Below, piece after piece: positions 14,098-19,957 of a stretch of 20,485 nt of DNA. Each line of letters opens with the position of its first letter. Position 1 is the first letter of the stretch. Location of the stretch: positions 1-20,485 of the IMG/VR virus record IMGVR_UViG_3300044729_000700; one strand, written 5' to 3'. This DNA comes from a virus. The notes under the pieces are model-generated. The model saw nothing but the letters and a program-made list of their open reading frames with translations. It was not told the origin of the DNA and ran no database searches. A program made the translations under genes and the position numbers.

Positions 14098-14558
14098 TTA
14101 AGTCCTGCTTTCATGAACTCAGCGAATGGGTCAGCGTCCTTTTGCTGCTGATCGACCTTCAGCCCTGCCCGGTCAACAGGCGAGAGGCCAAACTGCTTGC
14201 CGAGCCGGTCGTATTGCCCGCACAGTTTCAAGTAAATCTCAATCAGCTTGCCATCTAGCGGCGACGATTCAATTGCCTGCTGCAAGTCGTTGAGCTGTTG
14301 ACGGATGAACGCCAATTGATGCAGTTTGCCCTCGTCGCAATTCTTCAGCACGCTTTCCGGCAGCGTCTCCATTACGTGCTTCCATTGGCGTTTGCCATCG
14401 TCACGCAGCGATTCCGGTGGAGTCAATTGCAGTGGTGCGTTGCTGAATATCACAGACTCCAAACGGTTGCCGTGCCGGTCCTCGCGGTAGGTGCCGTCTA
14501 GTTTGTGCTTCGCTGCAATCTTCGGTTTGCGTCCTTGTTGGCCTTTGTAACCAGCCAT
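14094..14558 (-). CDS. terS: Terminase small subunit, P27-like (154 aa)
   Basis: TerS recognises the packaging site and recruits TerL. The ATG at 14558 is taken as the start (MAGYKGQQGRKPKIAAKHKL). It has only a weak GGA 8 bases upstream; a TTG ten codons earlier is possible but also lacks a clear signal. The basic N-terminus fits a DNA-binding role. A helical core follows: 'W-K-H-V-M-E-T-L-P-E-S', 'LHQLAFIRQQLNDLQQAIE', and 'IYLKLCGQYDRLGKQFGLSPVDRAGL' near residues 110-135. The last is the most diagnostic element, as 'fGLtPxsRaxL' recurs in P27-family TerS. The charged C-terminus (DADPFAEFMKAGLN) probably contacts TerL. Confidence 0.88.
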   Translation of the reverse strand: MAGYKGQQGRKPKIAAKHKLDGTYREDRHGNRLESVIFSNAPLQLTPPESLRDDGKRQWKHVMETLPESVLKNCDEGKLHQLAFIRQQLNDLQQAIESSPLDGKLIEIYLKLCGQYDRLGKQFGLSPVDRAGLKVDQQQKDADPFAEFMKAGLN

Positions 14559-14598
14559 TTTTCGAGTCCATTCGTGTGTAAAGGTCAAAGGGGTCCGT

Positions 14599-14613
14599 CA
14601 TTTTGCCAAAATG
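14599..14613. other. 15-bp palindrome in the HNH-terS gap (candidate cos/TerS or HNH site)
   Basis: The sequence CATTTTGCCAAAATG is a perfect inverted repeat with a single central base. It lies in the 116-base gap between the HNH gene and terS. A nearby shorter dyad (AGCG-AC-CGCT on the minus strand, around 14630) adds symmetry. In HK97-like phages the packaging site usually lies next to terS, often beside an HNH gene, so a role as a terminase binding or cleavage region is possible. No staggered-end site can be proved by eye. The remaining bases of the gap show no coding region or convincing promoter. Confidence 0.4.
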
Positions 14614-14674
14614 CGTCGAACCATTTCGCAGCGGTCGCTGGCAAATCAAACCACACAATTTTCGGGCCTCCGTC

Positions 14675-14989
14675 TCATTCTGCGACGTGCCTGCCATCGT
14701 GGCATGTGTTGCATAATGCAACTAAGTTCGTCCACGTCAGCCGCTGCGATTGGTCGACCGCTATCGGCACGATGTGATGAACTTCGCTACTGGGTGTAAC
14801 CTTGCCTTGCTTCAAGCAGTCCTCGCACAATGGATAGTGTGCCCGATACCGCTCGCTTAATTGTTTCCAGTCCGCCCCATAGCCACGCTGCTTCGTTGTC
14901 TTGTAGGTCATGCTTTGCGCTGGCTTGCGGCATGTTCCGCATCCATCCCGCCCCACCACCTGCCCACACTTGCAGAACCTCGCAGACAT
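14675..14989 (-). CDS. HNH endonuclease (104 aa)
   Basis: The ATG at 14989 overlaps the preceding TAA (TAATG). A Cys-rich N-terminus (C6, C8, C17, C20) can bind a structural zinc. The HNH nuclease proper starts at 'R-G-Y-G-A-D-W-K-Q-L-S-E-R-Y' and has the zinc knuckle Cys55/Cys58 (PLCEDCLK). The catalytic core His71-His72 is in EVHHIVPI, Asn88 is in 'L-T-W-T-N-L-V-A-L-C', and Cys93-x-x-Cys96-His97 leads to His101. HNH proteins next to terminase genes are needed for cos cleavage or packaging in several HK97-like phages (established). That role is plausible here because terS follows after a short gap. A homing-type nuclease is a less likely alternative, as no host gene is interrupted. Confidence 0.93.
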   Translation of the reverse strand: MSARFCKCGQVVGRDGCGTCRKPAQSMTYKTTKQRGYGADWKQLSERYRAHYPLCEDCLKQGKVTPSSEVHHIVPIAVDQSQRLTWTNLVALCNTCHDGRHVAE

Positions 14990-15318
14990 TACGCTTCATC
15001 CTGATGCGGTGCGTGTTCGATGATGTATGGTCCGTGCATGATTACGTTGCCGTTGTCCGTTCGCCGTAGTGCCCAGCGATAGCTATGCTCCAGCTTGTTG
15101 ACGCTTTCGCTGATGGTGAATGCCACGGTCGTCGATGTCTTGGTCATGCTGGCATTGGCGACGGTTGTGATGTCGGTACGGTCCAGCGATTCCAGCACAA
15201 ACTCCAGCGTCATGGCTGAACAGTTAACCGCTGTGCCGTCTGAGTCCACGGTCGTGATCGTGTGCGTCTTAGTTTCGCCCACCAATGCGTATAGCGTTTG
15301 TTTGCCAGGCTTTGCCAC
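14989..15318 (-). CDS. Hypothetical beta-rich virion-type protein (109 aa)
   Basis: The GTG at 15318 overlaps the preceding TAG (TAGTG), so it is coupled to the gene before. It starts MAKPGKQTLYALVGETKTHT in its translated form. Strands alternate with turns: 'T-L-E-F-V-L-E-S-L-D-R-T', 'T-V-A-F-T-I-S-E-S-V', 'SYRWALRRTDNGNVIMHGPY'. The layout (N-terminal strand pair, 'F-x-L-x-S', then 'Y-x-W-x-L-x-R-T-D-x-G-x-x') resembles immunoglobulin-like domains of phage baseplate or adhesin-associated proteins of the BppU N-terminal type. I cannot assign it firmly. It may form part of an adsorption apparatus with the two genes upstream, which lie in the same run of coupled genes. Confidence 0.72.
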   Translation of the reverse strand: MAKPGKQTLYALVGETKTHTITTVDSDGTAVNCSAMTLEFVLESLDRTDITTVANASMTKTSTTVAFTISESVNKLEHSYRWALRRTDNGNVIMHGPYIIEHAPHQDEA

Positions 15319-15728
15319 TAGATATCCTCCGGCTGCGGAATGTACCCCTGCTCGATTGCTTGCTCGCGGGTCAAGATGTACGGTTGCCAGCTTGGCGGCA
15401 CCATATCAGCAAGCCGAACTGTCTTGCCAACCATTCCAGCGACGGCCTGTTTAATTCCGTCGGCCTCTTCCTTGGTAATGCCGTTGTTGGCGACAAAGAT
15501 GTCCAGCAACTGCTGCAACTCCTCGCCGTCAGCTTCAACGTGAATCGGCACCGTTTCCGTGTCGGGCAGGCTCAGAAGCGGCCAAGCAGTGCCGTTCGGA
15601 TGGTTGATGATGGGGCAATACTGTTCTGTGATATAGGCTTGGTCGCGCAAATGCGACGGACGCAGCAGCCGCATGATGGCTTGGTTGAATGGCTGGATTA
15701 GCTGCGGGTCAATTGGGATTAGTGGCAT
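15318..15728 (-). CDS. Hypothetical protein (136 aa)
   Basis: The ATG at 15728 overlaps the preceding TGA (TGATG) and has GGGGAG about 7 bases upstream; a TTG five codons earlier is less likely. The protein is mixed helix and strand, proline-rich at both ends (MPLIPIDPQLIQPFNQAIMR at the start, EQGYIPQPEDI at the end). The middle is helical (EELQQLLDIFVANNGITKEE, then DGIKQAVAGMVGKTV). No catalytic motif, signal peptide or membrane helix is seen. I do not recognise a family. It sits between the beta-sandwich protein and the Ig-like protein, so a structural or assembly role is guessed from context only. Confidence 0.7.
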   Translation of the reverse strand: MPLIPIDPQLIQPFNQAIMRLLRPSHLRDQAYITEQYCPIINHPNGTAWPLLSLPDTETVPIHVEADGEELQQLLDIFVANNGITKEEADGIKQAVAGMVGKTVRLADMVPPSWQPYILTREQAIEQGYIPQPEDI

Positions 15729-16519
15729 CAGTACGCTCCCCAATATGCATTCATGTTCGATTCAATTGCGCTGATTTCTGCCTCTGAAAGCTCGGAACTG
15801 AAATAGACCGATTCGCAATGGTTTGAAATACCAGCCCCGGTAGTCCTGCCCAATATGATTGGTGCTGCTGCTGGTGTTTCCGTGTAGCCAGTCGATGTTG
15901 ACCACGAACCGCCGTTTCTTCTCAAGCGTGCATTAGGGCTGGCTTGAATTTGCCCAGTAAAAATGCTGAATGTATTACCGGCACTTGCCAAAGACGCACC
16001 AGAACCGCCGGTGACGCGAATACGCACCGCATTTCCGCTGGCAATTTGTTGCATTCTAAACGCAACGCTTGTCACTACTTCTGAATCGTCCGCTTGAACT
16101 CGCCGAGTGACGCACCAGGTAAATGGGCGAGTGATCGCCACATTCGCGCCGGTCGTAAGGATTTTATTGATGCCGAAGACGACAGCCGGTTTGCTGTTTT
16201 CAGTTTGCAGTACTCCGCCTGAAACAATCAGCGGCTGCGTTCCTGCTGTTGCATTAACTGCATTGTTTCCACTTTTCTGGTCATACCAAGTAGTTACAAA
16301 ACCGTCGCCAGCCCCGACGAAAGATAATAGCGAGGATGTGTCTAAATCCTTACTAATAAATGGGACGTCTAGCTCCGCCGAATCGCTGGAGCGACGAACT
16401 CGGATCGCTGCCCCGCCGTAGTTGTCACGGATTTTTCGTAATGAAAAAGCAGCGGCGACAGTTGGATAGCGGTCTACAATTCCCGTCCCGCTTCCTCCAA
16501 GCAACAGCAACAGTCCCAT
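15728..16519 (-). CDS. Virion beta-sandwich protein, arabinofuranosidase-B/LamG-like (263 aa)
   Basis: A GGAG lies 8 bases upstream of the ATG. After a hydrophobic, Gly-rich N-terminus (MGLLLLLGGSGTG) comes 'A-A-F-S-L-R-K-I-R-D-N-Y-G-G', 'I-R-V-R-R-S-S-D-S-A-E-L-D-V', 'LLSFVGAGDGFVTTWYDQKS' and 'A-T-A-G-T-Q-P-L-I-V-S-G-G-V'. This series is the familiar 'AYSLR..G.AIRVRRSSD...FVG...GFVTTWYDQ' pattern shared by arabinofuranosidase B catalytic domains and many phage adsorption proteins. The rest is a jelly-roll-like beta region. The C-terminal 'SSELSEAEISAIESNMNAYW' matches the end of LamG/concanavalin modules. In phages these domains bind or degrade surface glycans. Catalytic activity here is unproven, and binding is at least as likely. 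Confidence 0.84.
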   Translation of the reverse strand: MGLLLLLGGSGTGIVDRYPTVAAAFSLRKIRDNYGGAAIRVRRSSDSAELDVPFISKDLDTSSLLSFVGAGDGFVTTWYDQKSGNNAVNATAGTQPLIVSGGVLQTENSKPAVVFGINKILTTGANVAITRPFTWCVTRRVQADDSEVVTSVAFRMQQIASGNAVRIRVTGGSGASLASAGNTFSIFTGQIQASPNARLRRNGGSWSTSTGYTETPAAAPIILGRTTGAGISNHCESVYFSSELSEAEISAIESNMNAYWGAY

Positions 16520-17026
16520 CTACTTCGCTCCGTATTTGGCGACCAACTGACCACGGCAGCGGCTGCACCACGCAGGCCCAGTTCCGTTGATGTTCATAAT
16601 GCAGCCTTTATCGGGACAGTGGCCCCACTTGTCAGTGGCTGGACTGGCCTTGATGCCAAGGAAGTGCCCAACTTCATGCTGGACGCAGATGCCTGCCACG
16701 GGTGCCGTGATTGGCCTCGTCTGCGATAGATAGACTTTGCCGTTTCCCATGTAGACGCCAATGGCGTTATAGGTCACCTGCTTCATAAAGTAGAACCGCA
16801 GATGTGGCTTGCTCGACGACTCCACGAACTTGGCACCGGAAACCTTCGACAGGTCCGCCATTGCCTTGCGGATGATGCCGACCGTCTGGGCATTGTTCAT
16901 GCCCTTGAACGCAAAGCCGGGATAATGGCCGTAGACCAGCTGGAACTTGAACTGGCGCGGCTTTCCTGCCTCCATCAGTTCAGGCTGGTCGATTGCTTCG
17001 ATGTCGCACCCGCAAAAGGCTTGCAT
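16520..17026 (-). CDS. Archaemetzincin-like zinc metallopeptidase with an insertion (168 aa)
   Basis: The ATG at 17026 overlaps the preceding TAA (TAATG). Residues 117-124 are H-E-V-G-H-F-L-G, the zinc-binding and catalytic start of metzincin peptidases (HExxHxxG). Further on are His136-Cys137, Cys142, the Met-turn Met144 in 'C-I-M-N', and Cys154-x-x-Cys157. The series 'H-C-x4-C-x-M ... C-x-x-C' is the archaemetzincin hallmark. In the usual motif the third zinc His is three residues after the Gly; here it is 12 after it, so nine extra residues (IKASPATDKWG region) are inserted. Upstream, residues 30-105 form the mixed fold. No signal peptide is seen. Its target may be a host surface or virion protein (inference). 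Confidence 0.82.
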   Translation of the reverse strand: MQAFCGCDIEAIDQPELMEAGKPRQFKFQLVYGHYPGFAFKGMNNAQTVGIIRKAMADLSKVSGAKFVESSSKPHLRFYFMKQVTYNAIGVYMGNGKVYLSQTRPITAPVAGICVQHEVGHFLGIKASPATDKWGHCPDKGCIMNINGTGPAWCSRCRGQLVAKYGAK

Positions 17027-17361
17027 TAGCTCACCGGCCTCAGAACGCAGACGATGTCACGGGCCGACGCTTCACTGCTGCCGGGTACGAGCTTGACATA
17101 TTGCGGGCCGCAGAACACATCAACATCCAGCGGCACATAGTCGCTGGTGCTGACCGTGGCACTGTAAGCAGACGCCCCGCCCTTGGCCATCAGCGTGTTG
17201 AATGTGCTGTTGTTCCAGCTGGCTTGGAACGTGATCGCCGTGCTGGTCAGCGTGCCTGGCGTGTAAAAGCCGACGAGCTGATACCGCGTGCAATCCAGTG
17301 CCGCACTGGCATCAGTGCCAGACAGGCTCACGGTTTGGTAAATGCGTCCAGGTGCGTCCAT
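17026..17361 (-). CDS. Hypothetical beta-rich protein (111 aa)
   Basis: Its start has one of the clearest Shine-Dalgarno sequences in the window (AGGAGG, 6-7 bases before the ATG at 17361). The product reads MDAPGRIYQTVSLSGTDASA and is rich in Ser, Thr, Val and Tyr. Strand patterns include 'I-T-F-Q-A-S-W-N-N-S-T-F' and 'V-P-L-D-V-D-V-F-C-G-P-Q-Y-V-K-L-V-P'. The 'F-x-A-S-W-N' and 'Q-Y-V-K-L' elements recall small phage proteins with immunoglobulin-like or carbohydrate-binding folds, but no family is certain. It is coupled to the zinc peptidase by a TAATG overlap, so the two may act together. No signal peptide or membrane helix is present. Confidence 0.74.
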   Translation of the reverse strand: MDAPGRIYQTVSLSGTDASAALDCTRYQLVGFYTPGTLTSTAITFQASWNNSTFNTLMAKGGASAYSATVSTSDYVPLDVDVFCGPQYVKLVPGSSEASARDIVCVLRPVS

Positions 17362-17372
17362 TCAGTTTCCTC

Positions 17373-17582
17373 CTACTTGGATTCCATTTGTTCGGTGATG
17401 TCGGCAATGCGTTCCCAGAGCTTGTCCCGGTCCTTCCACAGGTTCTCCCGGTCTTGGCGGCAATTGATGACTTCGGTTTTCAGTTCGTCGAATTGCCGGA
17501 CGAACCAGCGGCCCATGTAGGCCACGACGCCGCCCAGCGTCGAAACTGCCACCCCTAAGGCTCCGATTAGACTCAAGTCCAC
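17373..17582 (-). CDS. Membrane-anchored coiled-coil protein, holin- or spanin-like (69 aa)
   Basis: The GTG at 17582 is the only usable start, because a stop precedes it two codons upstream; AAGGG lies about 8 bases ahead. Residues 5-24 (LIGALGVAVSTLGGVVAYMG) make one transmembrane helix. It is followed by a charged coiled coil (FDELKTEVINCRQDRENLWK and on to ITEQMESK). This layout, a single N-terminal membrane anchor and a coiled-coil tail, is shared by small phage holin-associated proteins and inner-membrane spanin subunits. Topology cannot be determined by eye. It lies between the cysteine peptidase and a small beta protein, inside the accessory cassette. A lysis role is likely but unproven. 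Confidence 0.72.
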   Translation of the reverse strand: MDLSLIGALGVAVSTLGGVVAYMGRWFVRQFDELKTEVINCRQDRENLWKDRDKLWERIADITEQMESK

Positions 17583-17594
17583 AGGTCAACCCTT

Positions 17595-18383
17595 TCATGC
17601 AATGGCATCCGGCACTGGATATTCCATGCCAGCCGGTGCGTAGCCAATGAAAACCGTCCACCTGCCCGCCAGTGCCGTCTCAATACTTTTCGGTGTCCAT
17701 TCGTGAACGCCGTCGCCGTTCCAGTTGCCCCACGAATTAAGATTGGCGACGTTTCCGCTGCTGCGTCGCTGCCAGAACACGGTACTGTGACCGCCGCCGC
17801 TCCGTCCGTTGTAACGGTCGACGATCTCTTCGTTGCAGCTGTCGTTCCAAGTTAGGCCGGTCTGAATTGGAAGGCCCTGTTCAAGCCAGTCCAGCATCGA
17901 TTGCAGGTCTTTGAATGGTTTCGTCGTCTGGAGCTTGAACAGGAATTTGTTTGCAGCCGATGCGGGTTGCTGCGGGTTGTATCTCGACGGATACGGCCAG
18001 TCGGATTCAAGGCAAAGGCCGTGCTGGGTTGCCACCCATTGGCCTGCGGAAAGCGTGCTGCCTTGGTCGCCCCGGATGCCGTCTTTTTTCTGGCTTAGGT
18101 AATAAGCCGCTGCCCGGCTGAATGATGCCTTGCGACCAGTTGCGAGGAAGTAACAAATTTGAAACACGGTCGCTAGTGCGTGCCCCTGACATGCACCTTG
18201 CTGGCCTTGGTCCGTAATTGAAACCACGCCCAGCGGGTCCGCTTGCGTGTTGAACTTCGGAAACGTGTCCCGATACCACTTCAGCAGCTCGCCCGATTCC
18301 GTGCCGGTCGATTCCAGCAGCGGCACGTTCTCGCTGTCGATGGCCCAGCCGAGCCGACCTTGTTCCAGTATGCGTCCGCTCAT
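17595..18383 (-). CDS. Papain-like (C1) cysteine peptidase (262 aa)
   Basis: The ATG at 18383 overlaps the preceding gene's stop (ATGA). The core has papain-type catalytic residues with the right spacing: oxyanion-hole Gln59 and nucleophile Cys65 in 'T-D-Q-G-Q-Q-G-A-C-Q-G-H-A', as in papain Q19/C25. The general-base His199 is in 'S-G-G-G-H-S-T-V-F', and Asn216 in 'L-N-S-W-G-N-W-N-G-D-G', the classic 'NSWG..WG..G' end. The first 50 residues are a short, propeptide-like segment. There is no signal peptide or transmembrane helix, so export would need lysis or packaging in the virion. Such peptidases are uncommon among phage genes (general knowledge). Its substrate is unknown. Confidence 0.9.
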   Translation of the reverse strand: MSGRILEQGRLGWAIDSENVPLLESTGTESGELLKWYRDTFPKFNTQADPLGVVSITDQGQQGACQGHALATVFQICYFLATGRKASFSRAAAYYLSQKKDGIRGDQGSTLSAGQWVATQHGLCLESDWPYPSRYNPQQPASAANKFLFKLQTTKPFKDLQSMLDWLEQGLPIQTGLTWNDSCNEEIVDRYNGRSGGGHSTVFWQRRSSGNVANLNSWGNWNGDGVHEWTPKSIETALAGRWTVFIGYAPAGMEYPVPDAIA

Positions 18384-19159
18384 TGTCGGGCCTCTAACGC
18401 TTTCGCAATTTCGTTCAGTGCAGCGAACCAGTCATCACGGCTGAAACTGCCACGGCGGGTCTGCTCGGCCTTGATGGCGGCGTCTAGCTTCGTTTTCCAT
18501 TCGCCCCATTTCGCACACTTGGCCAAATCCGCACACTGCCGCCCGTCCACGGTTGCCTTCAGGTCTGCCAAGATGCGGTCGATGCTGCGGAGCTGACCCC
18601 CAACGCCGAATAGCTGCCCGGCTCCGTTTCGGTAGGCAGCAGCGAACTTGGCAGCGTTAGCAGCGTCTGCCGGTGCCATGTCGTAGGTCAACTGGCCGAC
18701 GCCGTAGTCGTTCGGCACGATGTCCGGCTTGGGTTCCGGTTCCGGCTCAGGTTCGGGTTCCGGTGGTGGGACTGGCTTGCCGCTAATCTCGAACTTAATC
18801 TCAGCGTCGTCGATGCCCTTATCTGGGTCGAATACCGTCACCTCGACAACGTACGCACCAGCACCAGCAAACAAGTAAACGTTATCGGCCAGCTTTTCCG
18901 GTTCGACACGGTTGCCGTTTTGGCGAGCCTTGACCCGCTGGAACTTGTAATCCGACTTGACTTCCAGCAGCACGACATCCGAAACGCTGACGTTTGAATC
19001 GTCGCCGACCAGAATGCGGTTGCCCTGCACCTGCGGGTTAGTCACGCCCAGCAGGGCCTTCTTGCGGGTTACAGTCGTCTCGACCTGCCCGAACGCAGAC
19101 GACGCCAGGCACAGCAGCAGAAACGCCGTAACAAAAAGCGTGGCGGATTTGTTACGCAT
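18380..19159 (-). CDS. Secreted two-domain protein with Pro-Glu linker (259 aa)
   Basis: The ATG at 19159 overlaps the previous TAA by one base. The first 24 residues are a good Sec signal peptide: basic MRNK, hydrophobic core LFVTAFLLLCLASSA, cleavage near 'A-F-G-Q'. Residues 30-130 look like a beta-sandwich domain ('VVLLEVKSDYKFQRVKA', 'AYVVEVTVFDPDKGIDDAEI'). A Pro/Glu/Lys repeat linker (about 131-148) leads to a helical C-terminal domain with the pair Cys-x5-Cys (CADLAKC) and a Trp-rich element (AKWGEWKTKL). I do not recognise the family. A Sec-exported phage protein would act in the periplasm or envelope, for example in lysis or in superinfection exclusion (inference). Confidence 0.78.
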   Translation of the reverse strand: MRNKSATLFVTAFLLLCLASSAFGQVETTVTRKKALLGVTNPQVQGNRILVGDDSNVSVSDVVLLEVKSDYKFQRVKARQNGNRVEPEKLADNVYLFAGAGAYVVEVTVFDPDKGIDDAEIKFEISGKPVPPPEPEPEPEPEPKPDIVPNDYGVGQLTYDMAPADAANAAKFAAAYRNGAGQLFGVGGQLRSIDRILADLKATVDGRQCADLAKCAKWGEWKTKLDAAIKAEQTRRGSFSRDDWFAALNEIAKALEARQ

Positions 19160-19389
19160 TACAGCACCCCAAACGCAGCCAGAATCATCAGCACGATCTT
19201 CACCACCTGTTCCCAGTCGATTTGGCTCCAGTCGATAGCACTGACGCCGAGCTTGTCCGCCAGTTCCTCTTCAAACGCCGCGGCAAAGTCTGGGTCACGG
19301 CGACAGCGGCGTCGCAGCCAACGCAACCGAACCCGGTCGCCCATCTCCTGCTTTTCAAGGTTTGCGTCGATGGCTTGCAGCATTGTCAT
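19159..19389 (-). CDS. Small tail-anchored membrane protein (76 aa)
   Basis: The ATG at 19389 is used (MTMLQAIDANLEKQEMGDRV); it overlaps the stop of the tiny lipoprotein ORF (ATGA). The first 55 residues are a charged soluble domain with an Arg-rich helix (RVRLRWLRRRCRRDPDFAAA). The last 17 residues (QVVKIVLMILAAFGVL) form one short hydrophobic helix, so the protein is probably tail-anchored. No lytic motif is present. It sits between holin-like and lipoprotein genes and the secreted protein, in a tightly coupled run. A holin-partner or regulatory role in lysis is a guess from this company. Confidence 0.7.
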   Translation of the reverse strand: MTMLQAIDANLEKQEMGDRVRLRWLRRRCRRDPDFAAAFEEELADKLGVSAIDWSQIDWEQVVKIVLMILAAFGVL

Positions 19390-19478
19390 TTTTCGCCCCC
19401 GTGGATTTCCGCCAGAACCGACAAGCAGCTGGTTAGCATGACTGCCAGCAGAACCAACCCCATGCACTCCGATGTCAC
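19386..19478 (-). CDS. Very small lipoprotein-like ORF (30 aa)
   Basis: A GTG at 19478 overlaps the preceding stop (GTGA) and has GGAG 8 bases ahead; an ATG at 19463 gives a 25-residue form. The peptide has a hydrophobic run LVLLAVML followed by a lipobox 'L-T-S-C' and a short tail of 12 residues (LSVLAEIHGGEK). Its stop overlaps the next start (ATGA), so it sits exactly in a gene-sized slot between two coupled genes. Its n-region lacks basic residues, which weakens the case. Size and layout recall short phage or plasmid lysis lipoproteins (colicin-lysis type), but this is inference. It could also be a leader that couples translation. Confidence 0.45.
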   Translation of the reverse strand: MTSECMGLVLLAVMLTSCLSVLAEIHGGEK

Positions 19479-19726
19479 TGTTTCGGCTCCAAGTAGCGTG
19501 GCGAGGTCTTGACCAGCAGCAGCGTCTCCAGCAGTGGCCAGCGTTTTGCCGCCAGCCCAATCAGTGCATTGGCCAGCCCGGTTAGAACGATAATCATCGC
19601 CGCCTCGACTGCCAGCGACTGGTCAGGCGAGAACCCTACGCCGAGGTATCGAAGCAGGAACGCCGCCAGCCACGCCCAGACACTGGACGCAGCCACACGA
19701 ACGAATCGGGTAATCAAGTCATTCAT
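19475..19726 (-). CDS. Holin-like protein with two transmembrane helices (83 aa)
   Basis: The start is the ATG at 19726 (MNDLITRFVRVAASSVWAWL); it overlaps the RMF-like gene by 8 bases. A first hydrophobic helix (about residues 11-28, including VWAWLAAFLLRYLG) and a second (about 39-58, AMIIVLTGLANALIGLAA) are joined by a short polar loop (FSPDQSLAVE). A charged C-terminus follows (TSPRYLEPKQ). Size and two-helix hairpin topology match class II holins, the pore-formers that trigger host lysis. Its place among peptidase and small membrane genes supports this. No recognised muralytic endolysin is visible nearby. Confidence 0.68.
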   Translation of the reverse strand: MNDLITRFVRVAASSVWAWLAAFLLRYLGVGFSPDQSLAVEAAMIIVLTGLANALIGLAAKRWPLLETLLLVKTSPRYLEPKQ

Positions 19727-19931
19727 CAAACCACCTCCGCCGCTGGTGCGGCTCCCAATACTTTTCGCTGTAGTAACCACGCATCCACGCCAGTCGCCGG
19801 ATATTCCCACCTTGGCCGCAGGGAAACGGACAATCGCCCGGTTGCTGTCCTGCGTGAAATGCCTTTCGCCCCTCCGTTTCGTCCGCCTCGTAAGTCAAAA
19901 GCGGGCTGCCTTCCATGACTTTTGTGGCCAT
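19719..19931 (-). CDS. RMF-like small protein (70 aa)
   Basis: The ATG at 19931 is preferred, with GGGAGG about 9 bases upstream, over a longer upstream reading. The pattern is 'E-G-R-K-A-F-H-A-G', a Cys-Pro element (GDCPFPCGQG) and 'R-R-L-A-W-M-R-G-Y-Y-S-E-K-Y'. This is close in layout to ribosome modulation factor and its phage relatives, which share 'A...G..A', 'CP' and 'W..G(W/Y)'. RMF-type proteins bind ribosomes and can inactivate them in stationary phase; many phage members have no tested function. The protein is basic and lacks membrane segments. A role in shutting down or tuning host translation late in infection is inference. Confidence 0.6.
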   Translation of the reverse strand: MATKVMEGSPLLTYEADETEGRKAFHAGQQPGDCPFPCGQGGNIRRLAWMRGYYSEKYWEPHQRRRWFDE

Positions 19932-19957
19932 TCCTAAGCCTCCCGCTCCCGGAGAAA

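Noticed and set aside
14401-14721. A 106-codon minus-strand frame overlapping terS and the HNH-terS gap
   Set aside because: The translation is out of frame with both real genes, has no protein family pattern, and would cover most of terS.
14675-14989. HNH gene as a homing endonuclease or inserted mobile element
   Set aside because: It is coupled to its neighbour (TAATG) and in the expected place next to terS; no split gene or intron is seen.
17595-18383. Cysteine peptidase as a CHAP or NlpC/P60 endolysin
   Set aside because: The Gln59-x5-Cys65 spacing and the NSWG motif with Asn216 are papain-type, not the Cys-His pattern of CHAP or NlpC/P60.
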